From contig NBTC02000002.1 of the NCBI GenBank assembly GCA_002082245.2, positions 3,534,001-3,598,000 on the forward strand: a stretch of DNA of 64,000 nt. Direction: 5' to 3'. Below are positions 30,250 to 44,813 of the stretch, piece by piece. Source of the DNA: Yersinia enterocolitica. GTDB lineage: Bacteria > Pseudomonadota > Gammaproteobacteria > Enterobacterales > Enterobacteriaceae. The notes beneath the pieces were generated by a model. It had not been told where the DNA came from, made no database searches, and was given only the letters and a program-made list of their open reading frames with translations. The number at the start of each line of letters is the position of its first letter. The first letter of the stretch is position 1. A program made the translations under genes and the position numbers.

Positions 30250-30981
30250 TTAAGCAGATAAGTAATTTTCCAAATCATCACTGCCACCAATATGACGGCC
30301 ACCAATAAATACTTGTGGCACAGTTCCACGACCAGTGACAGCACGCAAGCTGACGGTTGTCGCATCTTTACCCAGCACGATCTCCTCATACTGAATCCCG
30401 CGTTCTTGCAGCATTTGTTTCGCTTTGGCACAGAATGGGCAGCCCGGTTTGGTAAAGACAGATACCGACTCCTGTACTTTAAAGTCGGGTGCCAGATATT
30501 TCAGCATGGTATCGGCATCGGACACTTCAAACGGGTCACCCGGCTTATTTGGCTCCACAAACATTTTCTCAACCACACCGTTACGCACCAGCATCGAGTA
30601 ACGCCATGAACGTGGACCGAAGCCCAGATCAGCTTTCTCAACCAGCATGTTCATGCCCTTGGTGAATTCGCCGTTACCATCTGGAACGAAAGTAATATTT
30701 TCAGCATGCTGGTCAGCTTTCCAGGCATTCATCACGAAGGTATCGTTGACTGATACGCACAGAATGCTATCAACACCGTGCTGTTTAAACACAGCGGCCA
30801 GTTCGTTATAGCGTGGCAGATGGCTGGAAGAACAAGTCGGGGTAAATGCACCCGGTAGTGAAAATACAATCACTGTTTTATTGCTGAACAAATCGTCGGT
30901 GGTTACATCAACCCACTGGTCCCCCTGACGGGTATGGAAAGTTACTTGTGGGATTTTTTTACCTTCTTGGCTAGTAAACAT
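30250..30981 (-). CDS. Hybrid peroxiredoxin 5-glutaredoxin (peroxidase)
   Basis: 243 aa fusion. The peroxiredoxin domain (about 1-165) holds the peroxidatic cysteine in [18 protein letters not shown] near residue 49. The glutaredoxin domain (about 170-243) has CPFC near 180, [14 protein letters not shown] and the expected cis-proline. Homologous fusions (e.g. Haemophilus PGdx) use glutathione to reduce peroxides; the fused glutaredoxin supplies the electrons. AAGGAG precedes the start. It is divergent from oxyR, with OxyR-like sites between, so it is likely an OxyR target. E. coli has the oxyS RNA gene at this position. Confidence 0.95.
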   Translation of the reverse strand: MFTSQEGKKIPQVTFHTRQGDQWVDVTTDDLFSNKTVIVFSLPGAFTPTCSSSHLPRYNELAAVFKQHGVDSILCVSVNDTFVMNAWKADQHAENITFVPDGNGEFTKGMNMLVEKADLGFGPRSWRYSMLVRNGVVEKMFVEPNKPGDPFEVSDADTMLKYLAPDFKVQESVSVFTKPGCPFCAKAKQMLQERGIQYEEIVLGKDATTVSLRAVTGRGTVPQVFIGGRHIGGSDDLENYLSA

Positions 30982-31064
30982 CTGTAACTCCTTAATTAAA
31001 AAATAAAATATTTAAATTTTTATGAATATCTTTTCGTTGGGGCACATTATTCATTTTATCACTT

Positions 31065-31112
31065 GATAGATCTAATCACTGATTGCTATCTTATCTATCG
31101 TCAATGGCTATC
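31065..31112. promoter_or_regulatory. OxyR binding region between prx-grx and oxyR
   Basis: GATAGATCTAATC, TTGCTATC, ATCTATCG and GGCTATC lie at roughly 10-bp intervals, and the row ends 17 nt before the oxyR ATG. This matches the ATAG/CTAT pattern of OxyR sites and resembles the E. coli oxyR upstream region. It probably mediates oxyR autorepression and peroxide induction of prx-grx. Exact contacts cannot be assigned by eye. Confidence 0.6.
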
Positions 31113-31128
31113 ATAAAGCGGAGCACAG

Positions 31129-32061
31129 ATGAATATTCGTGATTTAGAATACTTGGTGGCGCTGGCTGAATTCAGGCATTTCCGGCGTGCTGCCGACTCT
31201 TGCCATGTCAGCCAACCCACATTAAGTGGTCAGATTCGTAAGCTGGAAGATGAGTTGGGCGTGATGTTGCTGGAGCGCACTAGCCGTAAGGTCTTGTTTA
31301 CGCAGGCTGGGCTGTTGCTAGTGGAACAAGCCAGAACTATATTGCGAGAAGTAAAGGTACTGAAAGAGATGGCCAGCTTGCAGGGCGAAAGCATGTCCGG
31401 TCCACTGCATATCGGCCTGATACCTACTGTCGGGCCTTATTTGTTGCCGCAAATCATTCCCATGTTGCATAAGGCATTCCCGAAATTGGAAATGTATCTG
31501 CATGAAGCACAAACCCAGAATCTTCTGGCTCAGTTGGACAGTGGCAAGCTGGACTGTGCCATTCTGGCACTGGTCAAAGAGACCGAAGCTTTTATCGAAG
31601 TTCCGCTATTTGATGAGCCGATGAGCCTGGCTATTTATGCCGATCATCCATGGGCCGATCGTGACAGAGTGCAAATGCATGAGCTGGCGGGTGAGAAATT
31701 ATTGATGTTGGAAGATGGCCACTGCCTGCGCGATCAGGCGATGGGCTTCTGTTTCCAGGCCGGTGCAGAGGAAGACACCCATTTCCGCGCCACCAGTTTG
31801 GAAACTCTGCGTAATATGGTGGCTGCGGGGAGCGGCATTACTTTGCTGCCGTCGTTGGCGGTACCGAATGAGCGCAAGCGTGATGGCGTATGCTATCTGG
31901 AGTGCTACAAGCCTGTGCCTAAACGCACTATCGCGTTGGTGTACCGCCCCGGTTCCCCACTGCGTGGCCGCTATGAGCAACTGGCCGAGGCGATACGTGA
32001 ACACATGCAACCGCGTATGAATCCAGATGTTATAAAGGAAAAGCTAGAACAGGCGGTTTAA
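31129..32061 (+). CDS. oxyR: OxyR, peroxide-sensing LysR-type regulator
   Basis: 310 aa (305 in E. coli). The N-terminal winged helix begins [22 protein letters not shown], with recognition helix [17 protein letters not shown] near 33. The redox-active pair lies in [14 protein letters not shown] (Cys199 and Cys208 in E. coli numbering), so peroxide sensing is intact. It activates catalase, peroxiredoxin and glutathione-system genes. It is divergent from prx-grx and convergent with sthA; the 3' ends of oxyR and sthA overlap by 18 nt. Confidence 0.98.
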   Translation: MNIRDLEYLVALAEFRHFRRAADSCHVSQPTLSGQIRKLEDELGVMLLERTSRKVLFTQAGLLLVEQARTILREVKVLKEMASLQGESMSGPLHIGLIPTVGPYLLPQIIPMLHKAFPKLEMYLHEAQTQNLLAQLDSGKLDCAILALVKETEAFIEVPLFDEPMSLAIYADHPWADRDRVQMHELAGEKLLMLEDGHCLRDQAMGFCFQAGAEEDTHFRATSLETLRNMVAAGSGITLLPSLAVPNERKRDGVCYLECYKPVPKRTIALVYRPGSPLRGRYEQLAEAIREHMQPRMNPDVIKEKLEQAV

Positions 32062-33444
32062 ACCGTTCAGTGCTGCCACACGATAGGCTTCAGCCATCGT
32101 CGGATAGTTGAAGGTTGTATTAACGAAATATTCGATAGTATTGCCTTCTCCTTTCTGTTCCATAATTGCCTGTCCGATGTGGATAATTTCCGCTGCACGT
32201 TCGCCAAAGCAATGAATACCCAAGATTTGCTTGGTTTCTCGATGGAACAGGATTTTTAAGCTACCGGTATCCATCCCGACGATTTGCGCGCGCGCCAGAT
32301 GTTTAAATTGCGCCCGGCCGACCTCGTAGGGCACTTTCATCGCGGTCAAATCTTGCTCGGTTTTCCCAACCGAACTGATTTCCGGGATGGTGTAAATACC
32401 CGTCGGAATATCCTCGATCAAATGAACGTTGGCTTCGCCTTTGATCATTGCTTGTGCCGCGATACGCCCCTGATCATAGGCCGCAGAGGCCAGACTCGGG
32501 TAACCAATCACATCACCCACCGCATACACATGGGGCAGCGCTGTCTGGTACATGCTATTGACCTTCAGCAGACCACGGCTATCAGCTTCCAGGCCGATGT
32601 TTTCCAACCCTAAACCGCCGGTATTACCGGTACGACCATTGGCATACAACAAGCAGTCTGCTTTGACCTTTTTACCTGATTTCAGATGGACAATAACCCC
32701 ATCAAGGGTTCCCTCAATTTGCTCAAACTCTTCGTTGTGACGGATAACGACACCGTTATTCCAGAAGTGGTAAGAGAGGGCATCTGACATTTCCTGATCA
32801 AGGAAGGCCAGTAGGCGGTCGCGGGTATTGATTAAATCAACTTTGACGCTCAAACCACGGAAGATTGAAGCATATTCACAACCAATAACCCCTGCGCCAT
32901 AGATAATGACGTGCTGAGGTTCATGGCTGAGCTGTAAAATGGTATCGCTGTCGTAAATCCGTTCATGGCTAAAATCAACATTCGCCGGGCGATAGGGGCG
33001 TGAACCTGTAGCAATAACAATGTTATCAGCGCGTAGTGTATCGTTGGTGCCATCGGCATAACGCACGTTGATAGTATTGGCATCAATAAAGCTGGCATCG
33101 CCTGAAAACATATGGCAGTGATTGCGATCGTAAAAACCCTGACGCATACGTGTCTGTTGATTAATAACACGATCAGCATGGTTTAAAATATCAGCGAAAG
33201 AAGAACTGATGGTTCGGGCATTGTCGCTGTAGAGTGGATTTTGGTTGAATTCGATAATACGGCTAACGGCGTGGCGCAAAGCTTTGGAAGGGATAGTGCC
33301 CCAATGGGTACATCCACCGCCCACATTATTATACCGTTCAATTACGGCAACACGGGCACCTTGCTTGACCAACCCCATAGCGGCACCTTCACCGCCAGGA
33401 CCCGAGCCAATAACAATGGCATCAAAATGGAAGTGCTGTTGCAT
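32044..33444 (-). CDS. sthA: SthA, soluble pyridine nucleotide transhydrogenase
   Basis: 466 aa, as in E. coli SthA (UdhA). The FAD flavoprotein re-oxidises NADPH with NAD+. FAD motif [18 protein letters not shown] is at residues 8-25. In place of the disulfide of related enzymes it has [13 protein letters not shown] near 43-55, with a single Cys, typical of this family. The NAD-binding motif [17 protein letters not shown] is near 177, and the C-terminal interface contains [15 protein letters not shown]. Divergent from fabR, as in E. coli. Confidence 0.97.
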   Translation of the reverse strand: MQQHFHFDAIVIGSGPGGEGAAMGLVKQGARVAVIERYNNVGGGCTHWGTIPSKALRHAVSRIIEFNQNPLYSDNARTISSSFADILNHADRVINQQTRMRQGFYDRNHCHMFSGDASFIDANTINVRYADGTNDTLRADNIVIATGSRPYRPANVDFSHERIYDSDTILQLSHEPQHVIIYGAGVIGCEYASIFRGLSVKVDLINTRDRLLAFLDQEMSDALSYHFWNNGVVIRHNEEFEQIEGTLDGVIVHLKSGKKVKADCLLYANGRTGNTGGLGLENIGLEADSRGLLKVNSMYQTALPHVYAVGDVIGYPSLASAAYDQGRIAAQAMIKGEANVHLIEDIPTGIYTIPEISSVGKTEQDLTAMKVPYEVGRAQFKHLARAQIVGMDTGSLKILFHRETKQILGIHCFGERAAEIIHIGQAIMEQKGEGNTIEYFVNTTFNYPTMAEAYRVAALNGLNRLF

Positions 33445-33503
33445 GTAGGAGAGACCTATTCTTATACAAAATTACAACGATACATTAACATCATCCCAAC
33501 CAG

Positions 33504-33562
33504 ATACCCAATAGATTTCAAGATGCAGCCAACACATCTGTAAATTGAAAGATGACAGGTAT
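33504..33562. repeat. Short ERIC-like remnant
   Basis: GATACCCAATAGATTTCAAG and ATGCAGCCAACACATCTG, then AAATTGAAAGATGACAGGTAT, resemble the two outer arms of ERIC with the core missing. About 59 bp, between sthA and fabR. Confidence 0.5.
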
Positions 33563-33720
33563 AAATCAATCAACCATGGGTAAATCACCGTGATGTGTGT
33601 TGTAAAGCGGCAATTCAGTATTGGGATGATACGTTTGTATAACGGTTGTTACTATAAAGTTTGGTATATTGCTGACTATATATCTTAGATTGAGAATTTG
33701 GATATCCCTTGGGCACGATT

Positions 33721-34353
33721 ATGGGCGTCAGAGCACAACAAAAAGAGCGGACTCGTCGTTCCCTTATCGAAGCGGCGTTCAGCCAACTGAGCGCTGAGCG
33801 GAGTTTCGCCAGCCTTAGCTTGCGGGAAGTCTCTCGCGAAGCTGGTATCGCACCGACTTCTTTCTACCGGCATTTTCGCGATGTCGACGAACTTGGCCTG
33901 ACAATGGTCGATGAAAGCGGCCTGATGTTGCGCCAACTGATGCGTCAGGCTCGCCAGCGGATTGCCAAGGGCGGCAGTGTTATCCGTACCTCCGTATCTA
34001 CATTTATGGAATTTATCGGTAATAACCCGAATGCATTTCGCTTATTGCTGCGCGAGCGTTCCGGCACGTCCGCCGCATTTCGTGCCGCAGTGGCACGTGA
34101 AATTCAGCATTTTATTGCTGAGCTGGCAGATTACCTCGAATTGGAAAACCACATGCCACGCAGCTTCACTGAAGCTCAGGCTGAGGCCATGGTCACAATT
34201 GTCTTCAGTGCTGGTGCAGAAGTGCTGGACGTGGATATTGAACAACGGCGACAGTTAGAGGAACGCTTGGTCTTACAACTGCGGATGATCTCCAAGGGCG
34301 CTTATTATTGGTATCGCCGCGAGCAGGAAAAACTCGCCGTATCTCGCACTTAA
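33721..34353 (+). CDS. fabR: FabR, TetR-family repressor of unsaturated fatty acid synthesis
   Basis: 210 aa from ATG 33721 ([19 protein letters not shown]); a TTG at 33709 in frame is a less likely start. The helix-turn-helix is in [19 protein letters not shown] (residues about 36-54), followed by the all-helical ligand domain. FabR represses fabA and fabB according to the balance of unsaturated to saturated acyl chains. yijD follows 13 nt downstream and is surely co-transcribed. Divergent from sthA. Confidence 0.96.
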   Translation: MGVRAQQKERTRRSLIEAAFSQLSAERSFASLSLREVSREAGIAPTSFYRHFRDVDELGLTMVDESGLMLRQLMRQARQRIAKGGSVIRTSVSTFMEFIGNNPNAFRLLLRERSGTSAAFRAAVAREIQHFIAELADYLELENHMPRSFTEAQAEAMVTIVFSAGAEVLDVDIEQRRQLEERLVLQLRMISKGAYYWYRREQEKLAVSRT

Positions 34354-34366
34354 TAAGGTAAGGAAA

Positions 34367-34765
34367 ATGATGGAACAGTCTCGCCGTGAAATCGGCACCC
34401 TGCTGCTGGCGTTGATTACTGGCCTGGCAATAAATGGTTCATTTAACACGTTATTCAGCGCGTTTGTGCCTTTTTCAGTTTTTCCGCTGCTAACGTTAAT
34501 ATTAGCCGTATATTGTTTGCATCAGCGCTACCTCAATTTCGCCATGCCACATGGCTTGCCAGTACTGGCCTCCGCGTGTTTCCTGCTCGGGATTTTGCTG
34601 TATAGCGCGATTGTTCGGGTTGAGCATCCGGCAATTGGTTCTAATTTCGTTCCTTCTATTCTCTGTGTCGTGTTGGTGTTCTGGATCTTGTTTAAGCTAA
34701 AAGCACGTAAGTTGGTGCAATCAGAATCTGAGCCAGATAATTCGGATAACCAGCAGCCGCAATAA
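34367..34765 (+). CDS. yijD: YijD, small inner membrane protein (DUF1422)
   Basis: 132 aa (119 in E. coli; the extra is a polar tail ending [12 protein letters not shown]). Four hydrophobic segments are visible: [53 protein letters not shown] and [16 protein letters not shown]. Function is unknown in E. coli; its fixed pairing with fabR suggests a role linked to membrane lipids, which is inference. TAAGGAAA is the ribosome binding site. Confidence 0.93.
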   Translation: MMEQSRREIGTLLLALITGLAINGSFNTLFSAFVPFSVFPLLTLILAVYCLHQRYLNFAMPHGLPVLASACFLLGILLYSAIVRVEHPAIGSNFVPSILCVVLVFWILFKLKARKLVQSESEPDNSDNQQPQ

Positions 34766-34805
34766 CCTGAAAGCGATATGTTTTAAAACGACATATTTTA
34801 AAACG

Positions 34806-34833
34806 AAAAAGGGCAACATCGCGTTGCCCTTTT
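34806..34833. terminator. Bidirectional terminator, yijD / trmA
   Basis: Stem AAAAGGGCAAC / GTTGCCCTTTT with loop ATCGC: A-tract on one side, T-tract on the other. It serves the convergent fabR-yijD and trmA units. Confidence 0.9.
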
Positions 34834-34849
34834 ACTTATCTATTGCCTG

Positions 34850-35953
34850 TCAGCCGCGCTTTTCCAGCAATACCCCACACTCCATATGATGGGTGTAGGG
34901 GAACTGATCGAACAGTGCTAATCGGCTGATTTTATGTGTCTGTTGTAACTGTTCCAGATTGGCGCACAGCGTTTCAGGGTTACAGGAGATATAAAGGATA
35001 CGCGGATAACCTTGTACCAGCTTGACTGTCTCGCTATCCAGCCCGCTGCGCGGGGGATCGACAAAAATGGTCTCGCAGTTATAACTGCTCAGATCAATAC
35101 CCTTCAAACGGTTAAACTCGCGTACACCTTGCATTGCCTGGGTAAACTCTTCAGCCGACATGCGGATAATTTGCACGTTATCGATATTATTTGCCGCGAT
35201 ATTGTATTGTGCTGCTGCCACTGAGGGTTTAGCGATTTCTGTTGCCAACACCCGTGCAAAATTGCGTGCTAGCGCCAACGAGAAATTACCATTACCGCAA
35301 TACAACTCCAATACATCACCGCTGGCGTTTTTAGTGGCATCAATCGCCCATTCCAGCATATGAATATTCACCGCTGCATTCGGTTGGGTGAAACTATTCT
35401 CCACCTGACGATAAATCATTTCACGCCCAGCAACCGGTAACACTTCATCGATATAGTCGTGATCTAGCATGATTTTAGTTTTCGATGCCCGGCCAATCAG
35501 TTGCAGATCAAAACCTTGTTCGCGTAGCTTTTCACGCAATTCCAGCGCCTTCTGCTGCCACTCTTCATCTAATTGACGGTGATACAGCAAAGAGGCGATC
35601 AATTTACCGCTTAGGGTAGATAAGTAATCAATCTGGAACAGTTTACGCCGCAAAATCGGTTCGGCCCTGATGGCCGTCATCAGCGCACTCATCAGACGAT
35701 TGATCAACAAACTTGCCACCGGGAACTGTTCAACACGGATACGCTGTTTGGTCTGCTGGTCAAACATGATGTGGTACAAGTCATCTTCATCGTGCCAAAC
35801 GCGAAACTCGGCTCTCATGCGGTAATGCTCTGCCGGAGAACGGAATATTTCCGCAGCAGGTGCCTGAAACGGCAACATCATCGTCTGAATACGGGCAGAT
35901 TTTTCCGCCAGTTGTTGGTCGTAACTGTCTGTTGGCAGGATGTCGGGAGTCAT
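34850..35953 (-). CDS. trmA: TrmA, tRNA (uracil-54-C5)-methyltransferase
   Basis: 367 aa (366 in E. coli). It makes ribothymidine 54 in tRNAs (m5U54). The SAM-binding motif [20 protein letters not shown] is near residues 210-229. The catalytic cysteine is in [15 protein letters not shown] near 324 and the general base Glu in [13 protein letters not shown] at the C-terminus. Divergent from btuB across the cobalamin riboswitch, the order known from E. coli. Confidence 0.97.
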   Translation of the reverse strand: MTPDILPTDSYDQQLAEKSARIQTMMLPFQAPAAEIFRSPAEHYRMRAEFRVWHDEDDLYHIMFDQQTKQRIRVEQFPVASLLINRLMSALMTAIRAEPILRRKLFQIDYLSTLSGKLIASLLYHRQLDEEWQQKALELREKLREQGFDLQLIGRASKTKIMLDHDYIDEVLPVAGREMIYRQVENSFTQPNAAVNIHMLEWAIDATKNASGDVLELYCGNGNFSLALARNFARVLATEIAKPSVAAAQYNIAANNIDNVQIIRMSAEEFTQAMQGVREFNRLKGIDLSSYNCETIFVDPPRSGLDSETVKLVQGYPRILYISCNPETLCANLEQLQQTHKISRLALFDQFPYTHHMECGVLLEKRG

Positions 35954-36089
35954 GTTTCTTCTCGTCTGGCCATTATAAAAGAGAGGTATTGCTGCGGATT
36001 GTAGGGAAAGTGGGAGTGATGTCCAGTTTTGTTGTGTTTATTCCCTATAACGAGGATGGAAGTCTAGACATCTATTTTACTTGATCGTA

Positions 36090-36318
36090 GCATTGCGGTC
36101 CGGCCTCATGCTGTTACTTAAACACCTACGAGTTAAAAGGGAATCCGGTGTAAATCCGGAGCTGACGCGCAGCGGTAAGGGGAAGTTACGGCGATAGGTT
36201 TCAACCAGACACTGTCCGCAAGGGCGGGAAGTCATCGCCAGCTCTATTTCACGGTATTAATTCATTTAAGTAATGAAGAAGACGTGACATCAGAGATCCC
36301 AAGCCCGAAGACCTGCCG
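36090..36318 (+). ncRNA. Cobalamin riboswitch of btuB
   Basis: Characteristic core elements are visible: GGGAATCCGGTGTAAATCCG (36139-36158), GAGCTGACGCGCAGCGGTAAG, then CGCAAGGGCGGGAAGTCATCGCC and the B12-box-like AAGCCCGAAGACCTGCC at 36301-36317. The layout matches the btuB leader of E. coli, which shuts off ribosome access when adenosylcobalamin binds. Boundaries approximate. Confidence 0.93.
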
Positions 36319-36371
36319 GTATTACGTCGCAATATGCGTGGTCGTCGCGAACTATCGGCCATGGCACTGCG

Positions 36372-36396
36372 GCATCCGCCAATTGAGTTTGGATGC
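36372..36396 (+). promoter_or_regulatory. Hairpin at the btuB ribosome binding site
   Basis: GCATCC (36372-36377) pairs with GGATGC (36391-36396), which contains the only SD-like sequence (GGA) before the ATG at 36405. It is a candidate expression platform that hides the ribosome binding site when B12 is bound. Inference from base pairing. Confidence 0.5.
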
Positions 36397-36404
36397 TTGT
36401 ATTC

Positions 36405-38285
36405 ATGACAATTAAAAAATATACGCTGATCACAGCCCTTTCTGTGACGGCATTTTCTGGATGGGCCCAGGACAGCACCACAACAGGTAATAAAGACGAA
36501 ATGGTGGTTACCGCCAACCGTTTCAAACAGCCAGTTTCCACGGTATTGGCACCCACCGATGTAGTAACGCGTGATGATATCGACCGCTGGCAGGCAAAAA
36601 GCCTCAATGAAGTGATGCGCCGGCTACCTGGCGTGGATATTGCCCAAACCGGGGGGCTAGGCCAAGGCTCTTCTATGTATATCCGTGGTACCGAAGCCCG
36701 CCATGTATTAGTGCTGATCGATGGCATTCCTCTGGCGCGAACCGGTATCATCAATAGTGTCGACTTTAATCAAATACCTCTCTCTCTGGTGCAACGTGTT
36801 GAATATATTCGCGGGCCTCGCTCTGCCGTATATGGCTCTGGGGCGATTGGTGGTGTAATTAACGTGATTACACAGTCAGACCAGGAAGGTGGGCAGATTA
36901 ATGCCGGGGTTGGTTCTAAAGGTTACCAGCAATATGACGGCAGCGTTCGCCAACGTTTTGGTGATACTTTAGCGACGATAGCGGGCGGCTATCAAACCAC
37001 GAACGGTTTTAACATTAAACCCGACTCACCTAATCCAGTGGATAGCGATCGGGATGGTTTTCGTAATAAAAATTTTTGGGCAGGGCTAGAGCATCAGTTC
37101 AACCAAGATATATCCGGTTTCGTCAGAGGTTATGGTTACACCAACAATACTGATTACGATGTTGGCAGTATTTCTTCCCCTGCTTACAGTGGCGATGAGG
37201 AGCGATTATATAACCATACTTATGACGCAGGGCTACGTTATGCTGCGGGGGCTTTCTCCTCTCAATTAATCGGTAGCTATCAGAAATACAAAGATTATAA
37301 CTACAGCAGCCAATATGGGCGTTATGGCGAGGCGACTACGCTGGACGATATGGATCAGCGTAACGTGCAATGGGGTAATACATACAGTTTTGAGAGTGCA
37401 ACGCTGAGTGCTGGCGTTGACTGGCAGCAACAGCGTTTGACCTCATCGAGTACCACTATCTCTGATACATATAAGCGGGATAATACCGGTTTGTATCTTA
37501 GCGGGCAGCAGAAGATAGGTAGTGTGACGCTGGAAGCCTCGGGCCGTGAAGATAAAGATGAGCAGTTTGGCTGGCATGAGACCTGGCAAACCGCCGCAGG
37601 TTGGGAATTTATCCCCGATTATCGTGCGACACTATCCTATGGAACAGGATTTTTGGCCCCGTCACTGGGTCAGCAGTATGGTTCGCAGCGCTTTGATATC
37701 ATATCAAACAGTGATTTGAAACCTGAGGAGTCCCGCCAATGGGAGGCAGGTCTGGAAGGATTGACTGGCCCACTTGATTGGCGTTTGTCTGCTTATCGCT
37801 ACAAAATTGAAAACCTGATCGATTACTTCTCCGACCCAAATACATACAAAGGGCAGTATTACAATGTTGATTCGGCAACGATAAAAGGGGTTGAATGGAC
37901 AGGTAGCGTCGATACCGGCATTTTCAATCACCAGATCACATTGCAATATATGGATCCGCGTAATGATAAGAATAATGAAGTTTTAGCCCGTCGTTCTAAA
38001 CAGCAAGCCAAGTATCAATTAGATTGGACAATGTTCAATCTGGATATGGACGTTTCTTATCAGTACTACGGTAAACGCTATGACAATAGCACCTCAGCCT
38101 ATAGCTCGACTCAACGTGAATTACCGAGTTATAGCACGGTAGATGTTTCAGCGAGTTATCCGGTTACTTCTCATCTTACAGTTCGTGGTAGAATTGCTAA
38201 CCTGTTTGATAAAGATTACGAAACGGCTTATGGCTATAAAACCGCTGGACGAGAGTATTACCTCACCGGAAGCTATAACTTCTAA
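36405..38285 (+). CDS. btuB: BtuB, vitamin B12 TonB-dependent outer membrane receptor
   Basis: 626 aa from ATG 36405 ([22 protein letters not shown] is the signal peptide); an ATG at 36393 adds four residues. The TonB box DEMVVTANR is near residue 32. The plug has [18 protein letters not shown] and the 22-strand barrel ends ...[13 protein letters not shown]. It also acts as colicin E / phage BF23 receptor in E. coli. Expression is controlled by the B12 riboswitch upstream. Its 3' end overlaps murI by 56 nt, an overlap also found in E. coli. Confidence 0.97.
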   Translation: MTIKKYTLITALSVTAFSGWAQDSTTTGNKDEMVVTANRFKQPVSTVLAPTDVVTRDDIDRWQAKSLNEVMRRLPGVDIAQTGGLGQGSSMYIRGTEARHVLVLIDGIPLARTGIINSVDFNQIPLSLVQRVEYIRGPRSAVYGSGAIGGVINVITQSDQEGGQINAGVGSKGYQQYDGSVRQRFGDTLATIAGGYQTTNGFNIKPDSPNPVDSDRDGFRNKNFWAGLEHQFNQDISGFVRGYGYTNNTDYDVGSISSPAYSGDEERLYNHTYDAGLRYAAGAFSSQLIGSYQKYKDYNYSSQYGRYGEATTLDDMDQRNVQWGNTYSFESATLSAGVDWQQQRLTSSSTTISDTYKRDNTGLYLSGQQKIGSVTLEASGREDKDEQFGWHETWQTAAGWEFIPDYRATLSYGTGFLAPSLGQQYGSQRFDIISNSDLKPEESRQWEAGLEGLTGPLDWRLSAYRYKIENLIDYFSDPNTYKGQYYNVDSATIKGVEWTGSVDTGIFNHQITLQYMDPRNDKNNEVLARRSKQQAKYQLDWTMFNLDMDVSYQYYGKRYDNSTSAYSSTQRELPSYSTVDVSASYPVTSHLTVRGRIANLFDKDYETAYGYKTAGREYYLTGSYNF

Positions 38286-39093
38286 GGCTGATACTGCCCC
38301 TCGCCCGACAGCACTGATTTTTGACTCAGGTGTTGGCGGGCTATCTGTCTATCAAGAGATTCGGCAGTTGTTGCCGGATCTCCACTATATATATGCTTTC
38401 GACAATGTCGCTTTCCCTTATGGGGAGAAGTCCGGTGAGTTTATCGTTGAACGCGTTCTGGAAATTGTCACTGCGGTGCAGCAGCGCCATCCGCTGGCAA
38501 TCGTCGTCATTGCCTGTAACACCGCCAGCACAGTAGTACTTCCTGCTTTACGTGAACGCTTTGCATTCCCTGTGGTTGGGGTTGTTCCTGCTATCAAACC
38601 GGCGGTGCGATTAACCCGCAATGGTGTTGTTGGCTTATTGGCTACCCGTGGCACGGTACATGCTTCTTATACACGGGACTTGATTGAGCGCTTTGCTACC
38701 GATTGCAAAATTGAATTGCTGGGTTCATCTGAGCTGGTGGAACTGGCAGAGTCCAAGTTGCATGGTGGTGCTGTACCTATCGAAACATTAAAGAAAATCC
38801 TCCACCCATGGTTGGCAATGCGTGAGCCGCCGGACACCATTGTATTGGGGTGCACTCATTTCCCTCTATTAGTAGAAGAGTTGGCGCAAGTGTTGCCTGA
38901 AGGTACTCGCATGGTCGATTCCGGTGCCGCAATTGCTCGTCGCACTGCTTGGCTCATCTCTTCTCAAGAAAATGTAGTTTCTTCTCAGGAAGATAATATT
39001 GCTTACTGCATGGCGTTGAATGCAGATACTGACGTTTTATTACCCGTTTTGCAGGGTTATGGCTTCCCGGTGCTGCAAAAACTGCCAATTTAA
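38230..39093 (+). CDS. murI: MurI, glutamate racemase
   Basis: 287 aa from ATG 38230 ([17 protein letters not shown]), inside the btuB coding end. It supplies D-glutamate for peptidoglycan. The two catalytic cysteines are in [17 protein letters not shown] near residue 97 and [14 protein letters not shown] near 208. Also typical are [15 protein letters not shown] and [16 protein letters not shown] long N-terminal extension and UDP-MurNAc-alanine activation are known for the enterobacterial enzyme. The rRNA operon follows. Confidence 0.97.
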   Translation: MAIKPLDESITSPEAITSKADTAPRPTALIFDSGVGGLSVYQEIRQLLPDLHYIYAFDNVAFPYGEKSGEFIVERVLEIVTAVQQRHPLAIVVIACNTASTVVLPALRERFAFPVVGVVPAIKPAVRLTRNGVVGLLATRGTVHASYTRDLIERFATDCKIELLGSSELVELAESKLHGGAVPIETLKKILHPWLAMREPPDTIVLGCTHFPLLVEELAQVLPEGTRMVDSGAAIARRTAWLISSQENVVSSQEDNIAYCMALNADTDVLLPVLQGYGFPVLQKLPI

Positions 39094-39144
39094 AGGCGTT
39101 TTGACTAAAGATTCAGCGGTTGAAAAGTTTTTTCAAATTAGGGG

Positions 39145-39181
39145 TTGCAGGCTGTCAGGAACTCCCTATAATGCGCCTCCA
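39145..39181 (+). promoter_or_regulatory. rrn P1 promoter
   Basis: -35 TTGCAG (39145-39150), 16-bp spacer, -10 TATAAT (39167-39172), GC-rich discriminator GCGCCTCC and probable start at A39181. The sequence from AACTCCC through CACTG is near-identical to E. coli rrnB P1, the ppGpp/DksA-sensitive type. Confidence 0.9.
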
Positions 39182-39264
39182 CTGACCGGGAACAACGAAA
39201 CAGACTTCGCCGGGTCAGGAAGCGAAAAGAATGATTTTGACTTCGAAAGAAACCAAAGAAACTC

Positions 39265-39298
39265 TTGACTCTTCAGCGGGAAAGCGTATTATCTGCCT
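39265..39298 (+). promoter_or_regulatory. rrn P2 promoter
   Basis: -35 TTGACT (39265-39270), 16-bp spacer, -10 TATTAT (39287-39292), then CTGCCTCC. It lies 120 bp after P1, the spacing seen in E. coli rrn operons. Confidence 0.85.
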
Positions 39299-39342
39299 CC
39301 CGCGTTACCGTAAGATTCGCCGAAAGGCAAACGGGTAACGAA

Positions 39343-39355
39343 CGCTCTTTAACAA
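39343..39355 (+). promoter_or_regulatory. boxA antitermination element (leader)
   Basis: CGCTCTTTAACAA matches the rrn boxA TGCTCTTTAACA, where NusB-S10 load to make RNA polymerase resistant to Rho. A second copy is in the 16S-23S spacer. Confidence 0.85.
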
Positions 39356-39542
39356 TTTATCAGACAATCTGTGTGGGCACTCGCAAGACGATATCGAAGC
39401 CTGTTTCGGCAGGCAGAAGAAATATCAAAGTCTTGAAGAGTGACCAAAGCAGTACACATTTGAACTTCGGTTCGAATGCTTATTTGCAGAAAGTAATCTT
39501 TGAGCATCGCTGTTTTTATTAGCAGCAAATCAAACAAATCTT

Positions 39543-41085
<1,543 letters not shown>

Positions 41086-41187
41086 CCTAACGATACGCAT
41101 TGCGCAGTGTCCACACAGATTGTCTGATAGAAAGTAACGAGCAAATAAGGCCGGACTGAGAGATTAGTCGGGCTTTAGTACCTTGTT

Positions 41188-41264
<77 letters not shown>

Positions 41265-41374
41265 ACTCATCCTCATAGTGCGTTACAGACACACTCGTTT
41301 ATACCCATAAACGTCGCGTGACTGCGCCTTGTCTGAGAATGAGTTATGCCGATAAGGTATTTTGCTTTTTATAT

Positions 41375-41450
41375 GGGGCTATAGCTCAGCTGGGAGAGCG
41401 CCTGCCTTGCACGCAGGAGGTCAGCGGTTCGATCCCGCTTAGCTCCACCA
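41375..41450 (+). tRNA. tRNA-Ala (UGC)
   Basis: 76 nt with CCA. Acceptor GGGGCTA/TAGCTCC, anticodon loop CTTGCAC with anticodon TGC, TTCGATCCC arm. Second spacer tRNA. The Ile-Ala pair is the rrnA/D/H type of spacer in E. coli, not the Glu type. Confidence 0.98.
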
Positions 41451-41795
41451 TATAAAAAAACTATTTCAAAACGTACTGCGGCCGTAAGGCACAGTGTGTT
41501 GTGAAATATTGCTCTTTAACAATCTGGAACAAGCTGAAAATTGAAACATTACAGCTGAAATTTATCTCTCCGTAGATGTACTGAGATAAAAAGTAACCTG
41601 TAATAGAGTCTCTCAAATAATCGCAATGCCAATGTGCATTCTGATGAAGAGAGTCGCGTGAGCTAAGTGAAGGCAAGGCGTACGGCACGGAGGAAGCGGA
41701 GTGAACTTCATGTTCATGAGCATTCCGAGTACCGCACAACGCTGTATTGACGACGCGCAACCGACTTGAACATAAGAAACACCTTTGGGTTGTGA
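41451..41795 (+). other. 16S-23S spacer, distal part
   Basis: 345 bases. It carries boxA (TGCTCTTTAACAA at 41510-41522) and a region at 41640-41762 able to form a long imperfect hairpin around TGAAC/GTTCA. Sequence just before 23S is the processing stem. No gene. Confidence 0.6.
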
Positions 41796-44703
<2,908 letters not shown>

Positions 44704-44813
44704 ACAACACCAAAGGTGTTTTAGATTGAGAGATAGAAATTTTCAGCGAAGTTCCGAGATTGGGCTGGCTGGCTGTGTGCAGGATTGCATAGCGGGTTAG
44801 TTTAGACAGAATT

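Larger units (their letters stand above)
39094..39542 (+). other. rRNA operon promoter and leader region
   Basis: 449 bases between murI and 16S. It holds an AT-rich UP-like element near 39120-39143, promoters P1 and P2, and boxA antitermination sequence (all annotated separately). No coding sequence seen. Confidence 0.7.

Noticed and set aside
30250..30981. Fusion as an assembly artefact of two genes
   Set aside because: Prx5-Grx fusions of this length are a known family, and the frame is uninterrupted with both active sites intact.
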